DNA from: Gammaproteobacteria bacterium | Lineage (GTDB): Bacteria; Pseudomonadota; Gammaproteobacteria; Pseudomonadales; Pseudohongiellaceae | DNA: 5,808 nucleotides | Assembly: GCA_016762975.1 (NCBI GenBank) | Contig: JAESUV010000143.1 | Location: 7,419-13,226, forward strand | Direction of reading: 5' to 3' | Shown here: in pieces, positions 1 through 4,582 of the stretch | Position numbering within the stretch: the stretch's first letter is position 1 | Layout: each line of letters begins with the position of its first letter | Notes under the pieces: generated by a model | Seen by the model: the letters and a program-made list of their open reading frames with translations, nothing else | Database searches by the model: none | Told to the model about the DNA's origin: nothing | Program-made: the position numbers and the translations under genes

Positions 1-1
1 A

Positions 2-643
2 GAAGAAGAAGAAAACCACCTGCTCGCGAATAGGTTTCGCACATTCCTACCAGTAGTGGTTGATATTGAAACTGGCGGATTTAATTCACAGACAGACGCG
101 ATCTTAGAAATATCCGCGGTGATACTGGGCATGGATGAGAAGGGAGTTCTTGGCATCGAACAAACTTACTTCCACCGCATCATCCCCTTCGAAGGCTTAA
201 AACTTGAAGAAGCTGCACTGAAATTTACTGGTATAGATCCTTTTCACCCACTTCGCGTCGCTAGGCCGGAAAGAGAGGTCATGCAAACGATGTTCGAAAT
301 GGTCCGCGATGCGGTAAAAGCCAAACATTGTAAGCGAGCCATATTAGTCGGTCACAATGCACACTTCGATCTAGGTTTCGTGAATGCCGCAAGCGAAAGA
401 CACAACTTAAAGAGAAACCCATTTCATCCTTTCTCTTGTTTCGATACCGCCACACTTAGCGGTCTGGCATTTGGACAGACAGTTCTAGCGAGGGCGTGCG
501 AGACGGCGGGAATTGACTTTGACAACGACGAAGCGCACTCCGCACGCTACGATGCACACAAGACTGCCGAGTTGTATTGTCAGATCGTTAATAGATGGCA
601 GGAACTCGGCGGCTGGCCTCTTGGTCAAAAACGAAATAGCTAG
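2..643 (+). CDS. rnt: Ribonuclease T, 5'-truncated by window edge
   Basis: This is RNase T, a DEDDh 3'-5' exoribonuclease of the cytoplasm. It trims the 3' CCA end of tRNA and matures the 3' ends of 5S/23S rRNA and other stable RNAs. The reading frame is open from base 2 and gives 213 visible residues, against about 215 in E. coli. The true start therefore lies just outside the window; the GTG at 56 is internal, because the RFRTFLPVV stretch before it is family sequence. Counting from base 2, the catalytic residues are all present: D21 and E23 (DIETGG), D123 (HNAHFD), H179 and D184 (AHSARYD). The RNPFHPF segment and the NRWQELGGWPL C-terminus are also typical of RNase T. It converges on grxD with a 62-bp gap. 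Family assignment is very secure; only the N-terminus is missing. Confidence 0.97.
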   Translation, partial: EEEENHLLANRFRTFLPVVVDIETGGFNSQTDAILEISAVILGMDEKGVLGIEQTYFHRIIPFEGLKLEEAALKFTGIDPFHPLRVARPEREVMQTMFEMVRDAVKAKHCKRAILVGHNAHFDLGFVNAASERHNLKRNPFHPFSCFDTATLSGLAFGQTVLARACETAGIDFDNDEAHSARYDAHKTAELYCQIVNRWQELGGWPLGQKRNS

Positions 644-661
644 GCCAGCACGCAGAATAGT

Positions 662-675
662 AAGAATCGATTCTT
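662..675. repeat. 14-bp perfect palindrome between convergent rnt and grxD
   Basis: AAGAATCGATTCTT is a perfect palindrome in the 62-bp gap between the two convergent stop codons. Its position fits a shared, weak, bidirectional transcription end. However, the stem is short and AT-rich, and neither side has a clear run of T, so a terminator function is only a guess. Confidence 0.3.
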
Positions 676-705
676 CTTAGATCGATAGCAGTGCTTCAAA
701 GGGGT

Positions 706-1026
706 TTAAGAGTCGTCTTCAACTGTATCAACCAAAGTCTGTAGTTCTCCCTTCTCATGCATTTCGGTGATAATGTCGCAACCACCCACGAGTTCGCCCT
801 TCACGAACAGCTGCGGAAAGGTCGGCCAATTGGAGATGGAAGGCAGCGTAGAGCGCACATCTGGGTTTGCCAAAATATCGACATAGGCAAAGCGCTTACC
901 GCAAGACATCAATAACTGCGTTACCTGCGATGAAAAGCCACATTGGGGTTGTTCGGGATTTCCCTTCATGTAGAGCAGAATGCTATTCGAATCGATTTGC
1001 TCTTTGATAGTTTCTTCAATGCTCAT
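706..1026 (-). CDS. grxD: Monothiol glutaredoxin, Grx4/GrxD type
   Basis: This encodes a 106-residue cytoplasmic monothiol glutaredoxin, close to the roughly 110-115 residues usual for the family. The single-cysteine CGFS active site is at residues 29-32. Lys21 (YMKG), the cis-Pro segment WPTFPQ (68-73) and GGCD (82-85) supply the glutathione-binding surface. Proteins of this family bind a [2Fe-2S] cluster with glutathione, often in a heterodimer with BolA, and deliver or store Fe-S clusters; they are not general disulfide reductases. The ATG at 1026 is supported by GAGG on the minus strand (plus positions 1035-1038), 8 nt upstream. The gene lies 175 bp beyond the end of the co-directional hyuB gene, so it probably has its own promoter. 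Closeness to rnt is common in Pseudomonas-like genomes (from memory). Identification is very secure. Confidence 0.97.
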   Translation of the reverse strand: MSIEETIKEQIDSNSILLYMKGNPEQPQCGFSSQVTQLLMSCGKRFAYVDILANPDVRSTLPSISNWPTFPQLFVKGELVGGCDIITEMHEKGELQTLVDTVEDDS

Positions 1027-1109
1027 TTGTACTGCCTCGATTACCTGTTTGGTAACTCATTGATCGTGATTGCTAGCCTTCTCTTCTGAAGACCGTATGC
1101 CAGCGCAGA

Positions 1110-1138
1110 AGTTTACAACGGCTATGGCGTTTTGTCAG
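1110..1138 (-). promoter_or_regulatory. Candidate sigma-70 promoter for grxD
   Basis: On the minus strand, CTGACA (plus 1133-1138, 5/6 match to TTGACA) is followed after 17 bp by TAAACT (plus 1110-1115, 4/6 match to TATAAT). This would start transcription about 75-80 nt before the grxD ATG. It is the best promoter match in the 1027-1201 gap, but it is based on consensus reading alone. No strong terminator for hyuB is visible in this gap; only a 5-bp CTCCA/TGGAG stem sits next to its stop. Confidence 0.4.
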
Positions 1139-1201
1139 TATTGCTGTTTACTTCGTTTCTAAATTCGGCATTAAGACCGCCTCCAACTAAAGAAATGGAG
1201 A

Positions 1202-2761
1202 CTAGTTAGGGGATTTCAAGTTAGTGGGTTCTCCCCATGCTCCACCGCCTGGCGTTTCTATAAGCAATCTATCACCCTTCTTTACTACGACAGAGCACTT
1301 TCCCGGAAGCGCCTCGCCATTCAACGAGTTTCGCCCTCTCATGCCATCGCCTCCCTCGTTAAGTCCCCATGGAGAGATTAGCCGGCGCTCGCTAAGCAGA
1401 GTCAGCTGGGCATGATCAAGAAACTCATACTCGCGCGCAATTCCCGCACCGCCACTATGCTTGCCCACGCCACCGCTGTCACGACGCACCGCGTAACGGT
1501 GTATACGCAGCGGATAGTGCATTTCCAAACTTTCAATTGGCGTGTTCAAGGTATTGGTCATGTGACTGTGCACCGCATCGCGACCTGCCGTAGTTGGTCC
1601 GCCACCAATTCCACCAGCCAGCGTCTCGTAGTAATCCCAACGGCTACCTGTCTCATCGTCTATATAGCCCATAGCTACGTTATTCATGGTGCCCTGACTC
1701 GCTGCCGGAATTCTATCTGGCAAGGCCTTCGCCAATGCGCCAAAGACAAGATCAACGAGGCGACTGGATGTTTCCACATTCCCGGCGGCTACTGCCGCTG
1801 GTCGATTGGCATTTACGATTGAACCGGCTCTAGTCTGCAGATTGATGCGTCGAAACAATCCTTCGCAGGCTGGAGACTCTTCTGGCAATAAACAGCGCAC
1901 ACAATAGAATGCTGCTGCCGCGACAACCGATTCGGGGCAGTTCAAATTCCCAGTAACTTGGTCTGAGCTATCGCGAAAATCCAGCTCTAGGGAATCGGGC
2001 CTTATTCGTAGTGTAAGCGCCAGTTTTATATTCGACTGCCCGCAGCCATCGTCATCCAAGTAGTCCGTGAAGCGGTACTCCCCCACTTGCAAGCCAGCAA
2101 TAGTATTGGCAGTAATGCGATCAGCGTAGTCGTTCAATTCCTCCATGCCCTTCTGGTAAGCGTCGATACTCATCGTCGTTAACAAGGTTTGTAGTCGCTG
2201 CACGCCAAGTGTATTGGCACCGGCTTGCGCGGCGAAGTCTCCACTCAGCGAATCCCCTTGGATCTGTAAAAGCGAGAGTGCCTGCTGCTGTAATTGCCCT
2301 GACTTGAATAACAGAGTTGGCGGAATTATTAGCCCTTCCTCTTCTAAGCTTGAAGAAATAGGCATTGAACCTGGAGTATCACAGCCAATATTTGCGTGGT
2401 GTGCCCTGTTTGCAACAAAGCCTAGCAAACTCCGCTCGTTGTCGACAAAGACCGGCGCAATCAAGGTTACGTCGGGCAAGTGAGTTCCCCCCAAATAGGG
2501 ATCGTTGAGTACCAGCATATCGCCGCTACGCCATTGTCTATTTTCAATGATGGATTCCATTGCGAACGCCATGCTGCCCAGATGCACGGGGATATGAGCC
2601 GCCTGCGCAAAGAGCTTGCCATTGGTCGAGAACAGGGCGCAAGAGAAATCCAAACGGTCCTTAATGTTGGGCGAAAACGCCGTGCGCCGAAGCGCTGTGC
2701 CCATTTCATCGCAAATGGCTGAAACTCGGCTGGAGAAGAGCTTTAACTCTATTGGATTCAT
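1202..2761 (-). CDS. Hydantoinase B / 5-oxoprolinase B-subunit family protein, stand-alone
   Basis: This is a 519-residue member of the HyuB family, which includes N-methylhydantoinase B, the B part of ATP-dependent 5-oxoprolinase, and acetone/acetophenone carboxylase subunits. It is full length. N-terminal signatures are EMG..LRRTAFSPNIKDRLDFS (19-40), AQAAHIPVHLGSM (52-64), NDPYLGGTHLPD (86-97) and RAHHANIG (119-126); the D/H-rich motifs are probable metal ligands by homology. A glycine-rich GGIGGG segment, HSHMTNTLNTP and SGGVGKHSGG follow in the C-terminal half, and TPGGGAWG (503-510) ends it. The ATG has an AGGG Shine-Dalgarno sequence 6 nt upstream. Known members act with a HyuA ATPase-like subunit on cyclic amides such as 5-oxoproline or hydantoins, or on ketones. 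No hyuA flanks this gene: argF diverges on one side and grxD follows on the other. The substrate cannot be told from sequence; hyuB is the family name only. Confidence 0.9.
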   Translation of the reverse strand: MNPIELKLFSSRVSAICDEMGTALRRTAFSPNIKDRLDFSCALFSTNGKLFAQAAHIPVHLGSMAFAMESIIENRQWRSGDMLVLNDPYLGGTHLPDVTLIAPVFVDNERSLLGFVANRAHHANIGCDTPGSMPISSSLEEEGLIIPPTLLFKSGQLQQQALSLLQIQGDSLSGDFAAQAGANTLGVQRLQTLLTTMSIDAYQKGMEELNDYADRITANTIAGLQVGEYRFTDYLDDDGCGQSNIKLALTLRIRPDSLELDFRDSSDQVTGNLNCPESVVAAAAFYCVRCLLPEESPACEGLFRRINLQTRAGSIVNANRPAAVAAGNVETSSRLVDLVFGALAKALPDRIPAASQGTMNNVAMGYIDDETGSRWDYYETLAGGIGGGPTTAGRDAVHSHMTNTLNTPIESLEMHYPLRIHRYAVRRDSGGVGKHSGGAGIAREYEFLDHAQLTLLSERRLISPWGLNEGGDGMRGRNSLNGEALPGKCSVVVKKGDRLLIETPGGGAWGEPTNLKSPN

Positions 2762-2767
2762 ACAATA

Positions 2768-2772
2768 CCCTG
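2768..2772 (-). promoter_or_regulatory. Ribosome binding site of the hyuB-family gene
   Basis: The minus strand reads GCAGGGTATTGT directly before ATG. AGGG (plus 2768-2771) sits 6 nt from the start codon, which supports the start chosen at 2761. I found no convincing -10/-35 pair for this gene in the divergent intergenic region. Confidence 0.6.
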
Positions 2773-2813
2773 CAAATAGCTATTCAATTACCTACTCAAA
2801 TCCACGCAGACAA

Positions 2814-2842
2814 TTGCCTCGGCTAGCAGTTCTAGTTAAAAT
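2814..2842 (+). promoter_or_regulatory. Candidate sigma-70 promoter reading toward argF
   Basis: TTGCCT (2814-2819, 4/6) and TAAAAT (2837-2842, 5/6) are separated by exactly 17 bp. Transcription would start near 2849 and meet the intrinsic terminator at 2856-2885 almost at once. No better promoter is apparent between the terminator and argF: TTGGTT at about 2919 has only a poor -10 partner. This could therefore be the argF promoter followed by an early terminator, or the promoter of a very short RNA. Confidence 0.4.
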
Positions 2843-2855
2843 GAGGCCATTCAAC

Positions 2856-2885
2856 AGGTAGCGCAAGCTGCCTTTTTTAGTTTTT
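2856..2885 (+). terminator. Intrinsic terminator upstream of argF (+ strand)
   Basis: AGGTAGC (2856-2862) pairs with GCTGCCT (2867-2873) across a GCAA tetraloop of the GNRA class: seven base pairs including one G-T wobble. A run of T follows at 2873-2878, with a second run at 2881-2885. This is a textbook Rho-independent terminator on the plus strand. On the minus strand the hairpin is followed by GTTGAATGG, so it does not work in that direction. Yet no plus-strand gene lies between it and the divergent hyuB-family start, so it must end a short RNA or an argF leader transcript. Confidence 0.8.
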
Positions 2886-2971
2886 AGCTCTGCGAATTCA
2901 TTACCGCCAGCCAACTTGGTTAGATGAGCTGAGCCCGAAAACTTCCAATACTCCCTAAGCAGACACAATCG

Positions 2972-3868
2972 ATGAGTGTAAAACATTTTCTTACCCTACA
3001 GGACCTCAGCAGCGGTGAATTAAATCAAATTATTCAACGTGCCGGCGAATTGAAAAGGAATCCAGAGCTGGCGGTCCCGCAGCCAAGAAAGACGCTAGGG
3101 CTAATTTTCGAGAAACCTTCGACAAGAACTAGGCTCGCCTTCGAAGTTGCCATGAACCAACTCGACGGCTCTGCTGTGTTTCTTGCGAATTCAGACTCAC
3201 AACTCGGCAGAGGCGAACCTATCGAAGATAGCGCTCGCGTGCTGGCTGGCATGGTGGATTGCGTTGCCATACGCACATTTGAGCATAAGAAGCTCATGCG
3301 CTTTGCCGAGTATTCCTCGGTGCCTGTCATCAACGCGCTAACTGATGACTTTCACCCCTGCCAGTTGCTCGCCGACGTGCAGACCTACGTCGAACACCGC
3401 GGGAGCATAGCTGGAAAGACAGTAGCCTGGATAGGTGATGGCAATAATATGTGCCACTCCTACATCAATGCAGCCGATAAGTTCGATTTTCAGCTTAACA
3501 TTGCCAGCCCTGAAGGATTCGAGCCGAACGCCGAATTGGTCAACACGCACAAGAACCGTATCCAGCTTAGTCGAGACCCCAAGGCCGCAGTGCTTAATGC
3601 CGATTTGGTCGTCACTGATGTATGGGCCTCCATGGGCCAAGAAGGGGAGCAGGATCAGCGACTTGCGAGTTTCACAGGTTTCCAGGTGAATACGCAGCTG
3701 ATGGCCTTAGCGAAATCCGACGCCTTATTCATGCACTGCCTTCCTGCGCATCGCGGAGAGGAAGTGAGCGCCTCAATTCTCGATGCGAAAGACAGCGTGG
3801 TGTGGGATGAGGCCGAGAACCGCATGCATTCGCAGAAAGCGCTTATAGAGTTCCTTCTTTCCCAGTAA
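2972..3868 (+). CDS. argF: Ornithine carbamoyltransferase (anabolic type)
   Basis: This cytoplasmic enzyme transfers the carbamoyl group of carbamoyl phosphate to ornithine to give citrulline in arginine biosynthesis. The protein has 298 residues, matching the short Pseudomonas-type ArgF (about 305) rather than the longer E. coli enzyme (334). All signature segments are present: STRTR (50-54) and HPCQ (128-131) for carbamoyl phosphate, QLGRGEPIEDSARVL (77-91), WIGDGNNM (153-160), and DVWASMG (216-222) plus HCLPAHRGEE (255-264) for ornithine. The start MSVKHFL matches the family start, but there is no good Shine-Dalgarno sequence before it (AAGCAGACACAATCG). The gene seems monocistronic: hyuB diverges 210 bp upstream, and nrdA follows only after 714 bp. 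An early terminator in its leader may regulate it; I see no convincing ArgR operator. Confidence 0.97.
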   Translation: MSVKHFLTLQDLSSGELNQIIQRAGELKRNPELAVPQPRKTLGLIFEKPSTRTRLAFEVAMNQLDGSAVFLANSDSQLGRGEPIEDSARVLAGMVDCVAIRTFEHKKLMRFAEYSSVPVINALTDDFHPCQLLADVQTYVEHRGSIAGKTVAWIGDGNNMCHSYINAADKFDFQLNIASPEGFEPNAELVNTHKNRIQLSRDPKAAVLNADLVVTDVWASMGQEGEQDQRLASFTGFQVNTQLMALAKSDALFMHCLPAHRGEEVSASILDAKDSVVWDEAENRMHSQKALIEFLLSQ

Positions 3869-3887
3869 TATGGCGGACTTTCGTTAA

Positions 3888-3919
3888 ATTGTGCAGCACT
3901 ATATGTAGTGGTGCACAAT
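3888..3919 (+). promoter_or_regulatory. 14-bp hairpin containing an NrdR-box-like core, just after argF
   Basis: ATTGTGCAGCACTA (3888-3901) and TAGTGGTGCACAAT (3906-3919) are complementary at 13 of 14 positions, around a TATG loop. No T run follows, so a standard intrinsic terminator is unlikely even though it lies 19 bp after the argF stop. Its centre, 3896-3911 (GCACTATATGTAGTGG), matches the NrdR-box consensus ACACWATATATWGTGT at 13 of 16 positions. It could be a protein-binding palindrome, an mRNA 3'-end protecting hairpin, or a distant NrdR site for nrdA. Confidence 0.45.
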
Positions 3920-3974
3920 ATCGAGACAATCGCCTGATTTGGCACGGGTTTTACTCTCTTTCTGCACTTTTTTG

Positions 3975-3997
3975 AGTCGCCCGTACACGCGGCGACT
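3975..3997 (+). terminator. GC-rich hairpin, possible argF terminator
   Basis: AGTCGCC (3975-3981) pairs perfectly with GGCGACT (3991-3997). Two more C-G/G-C pairs are possible inside with one bulged C, leaving a TACA loop. It lies about 106 bp after the argF stop. The T tract downstream is weak (GCTTTC, then CTTCTATTTTCC), while a run of six T precedes it. Intrinsic termination is therefore possible but not strong. Confidence 0.4.
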
Positions 3998-4039
3998 GCT
4001 TTCAAACTGGCTTCTATTTTCCCCAATAACAACAACAGC

Positions 4040-4081
4040 CTACTCACAATTTACCCACATATTACCCACATATTACCCACA
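4040..4081 (+). repeat. Array of four 11-bp-phased DnaA-box-like repeats
   Basis: Three exact copies of TTACCCACA occupy 4051-4059, 4062-4070 and 4073-4081. A degenerate fourth copy, CTACTCACA, is at 4040-4048. All four are in exact 11-bp register and the same orientation. TTACCCACA differs from the DnaA box TTATCCACA at one position. In E. coli, nrdAB transcription is known to be controlled by DnaA boxes in its promoter region, so cell-cycle control of nrdA is the natural reading. However, this array lies about 500 bp before the nrdA ATG and about 250 bp before the best promoter. The next 180 bp are AT-rich. Confidence 0.6.
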
Positions 4082-4300
4082 GAGAAAATACTTGCATTAA
4101 CATGCCAAGCGCTTTATCTTGTGTCTAAGATTTGTAGCTTGTCTATATATTGTATTAGTTGAGCGAAAATCAAGAGCTTGCATCTCTTAGAGATACTAAT
4201 AAAAATTATTACGATGCTGAGTGGTTAGCGATGTTATACCTCCTAATAATAATAGAAGCACTTGATCAGAAAGGACTTTTTAATTCTGTTTTCGAGCTTA
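4082..4300. other. AT-rich non-coding stretch between the repeat array and the nrdA promoter
   Basis: This part of the 714-bp gap between argF and nrdA has no supported gene. It is notably rich in A and T, for example the TATATATTG and ACTAATAAAAATTATT runs. It includes a small palindrome, ATCTCTTAGAGAT (4182-4194), and AAGCGCTT (4107-4114). A weak promoter-like pair, TTGCAT (4092-4097) and TATCTT (4115-4120), directly follows the repeats; I do not rely on it. Confidence 0.5.
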
Positions 4301-4304
4301 CCTT

Positions 4305-4334
4305 TTGAGTTCCCAAAAAAACTCAAAATATAGT
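4305..4334 (+). promoter_or_regulatory. Probable sigma-70 promoter of nrdA
   Basis: TTGAGT (4305-4310, 4/6) and TATAGT (4329-4334, 5/6) are 18 bp apart. The -10 lies inside the upstream NrdR-like box, and the predicted start near 4341 lies between the two boxes, as expected for repression by NrdR. A perfect 8-bp inverted repeat, TTTTGAGT (4303-4310) and ACTCAAAA (4321-4328), spans the -35 and spacer. A start here gives a leader of about 240 nt. A weaker alternative nearer the gene is TTACAA (4522-4527) with TAATAC (4546-4551). Confidence 0.5.
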
Positions 4335-4336
4335 TA
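4321..4336 (+). promoter_or_regulatory. NrdR box 1 (degenerate)
   Basis: ACTCAAAATATAGTTA matches the NrdR-box consensus ACACWATATATWGTGT at 12 of 16 positions. It starts exactly 32 bp, about three helical turns, before the strong box at 4353-4368. NrdR is known to bind paired boxes on the same face of the helix and to repress ribonucleotide reductase genes according to nucleotide levels. Spacing and promoter overlap support this weaker copy. Confidence 0.65.
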
Positions 4337-4352
4337 AAGTCCTACCGCAAAA

Positions 4353-4368
4353 ACACAATATATAGTGT
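4353..4368 (+). promoter_or_regulatory. NrdR box 2 (perfect consensus)
   Basis: ACACAATATATAGTGT matches the NrdR-box consensus at all 16 positions. It lies 214 bp before the nrdA ATG, just downstream of the proposed transcription start. NrdR is the ATP-cone repressor of class I, II and III ribonucleotide reductase operons. This box makes nrdA very probably a member of its regulon. Confidence 0.88.
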
Positions 4369-4382
4369 ATAGCTTACCGATT

Positions 4383-4494
4383 TCGACCACCGGTCGATTT
4401 CGCTGCCAAATCTGGCCAGATGGGTTCTATTTCGCCGAAGTATTTGAGGTGACGGGGTCTGAATCAGTAGGTTTTACCCTCTTAGGGTTTAACC
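4383..4494 (+). repeat. Cluster of inverted repeats in the nrdA leader
   Basis: Three separate inverted repeats lie between the NrdR boxes and nrdA. TCGACC-ACC-GGTCGA is at 4383-4397, overlapped by two copies of CGATTTCG (4379-4386 and 4395-4402). ATCTGGCCAGAT, a perfect 12-bp palindrome, is at 4410-4421. A bulged hairpin at 4470-4494 pairs GGTT with AACC and ACCCT with AGGGT, around a TT/TT internal mismatch and a CTT loop. If transcription starts near 4341, all are in the 5' untranslated mRNA. A direct repeat, CAGTTAC, follows at 4519-4525 and 4532-4538. No known riboswitch is recognised. Confidence 0.4.
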
Positions 4495-4572
4495 AAAGGC
4501 GACGTAGCTAATTTAAGCCAGTTACAAAATACAGTTACTTAAGAATAATACTAAGCAGTAGACACCAAATTC

Positions 4573-4576
4573 GGAG
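4573..4576 (+). promoter_or_regulatory. Ribosome binding site of nrdA
   Basis: GGAG is placed 6 nt before the ATG at 4583. This fixes the start and includes the short Ala/Ser/Thr-rich N-terminal tail before the first ATP-cone. Confidence 0.8.
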
Positions 4577-4582
4577 CTAATA

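Noticed and set aside
56..58. GTG at 56 as the rnt start codon
   Set aside because: Conserved RNase T sequence (RFRTFLPVV) is encoded in frame before it, so the start lies to the left of the window.
2771..2788. Possible ArgR operator in the hyuB-argF intergenic region
   Set aside because: One ATTCA half-site is good but the other half reads CAAAT and the centre is not AT-only. It lies at the hyuB start, about 190 bp from argF. A second ATTCA near 2896 has no partner half at all.
2792..2986. 64-codon minus-strand frame across the hyuB-argF gap
   Set aside because: It spans the argF start and the intrinsic terminator on the opposite strand, and resembles no family I know. It is better explained as chance.
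3655..4047. 130-codon minus-strand open frame running from the argF 3' end into the intergenic region
   Set aside because: Most of it is antisense to the conserved argF C-terminus, the composition is serine/cysteine-rich without a recognisable domain, and no ribosome binding site was apparent. It is a shadow frame.
4040..4081. CRISPR array or plasmid iteron origin from the short tandem repeats
   Set aside because: The unit is only 11 bp with no spacers, and there is no cas gene or replication initiator gene. The chromosomal context and match to DnaA boxes explain it better. A chromosomal oriC is also unlikely, since no dnaA, dnaN, rpmH or mnm/gid gene is present.
4231..4308. 25-codon reading frame starting MLYLLIIIEALDQKG upstream of nrdA
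   Set aside because: It has no Shine-Dalgarno sequence, lies in AT-rich DNA and ends on the proposed -35 hexamer. A frame this short is expected by chance.
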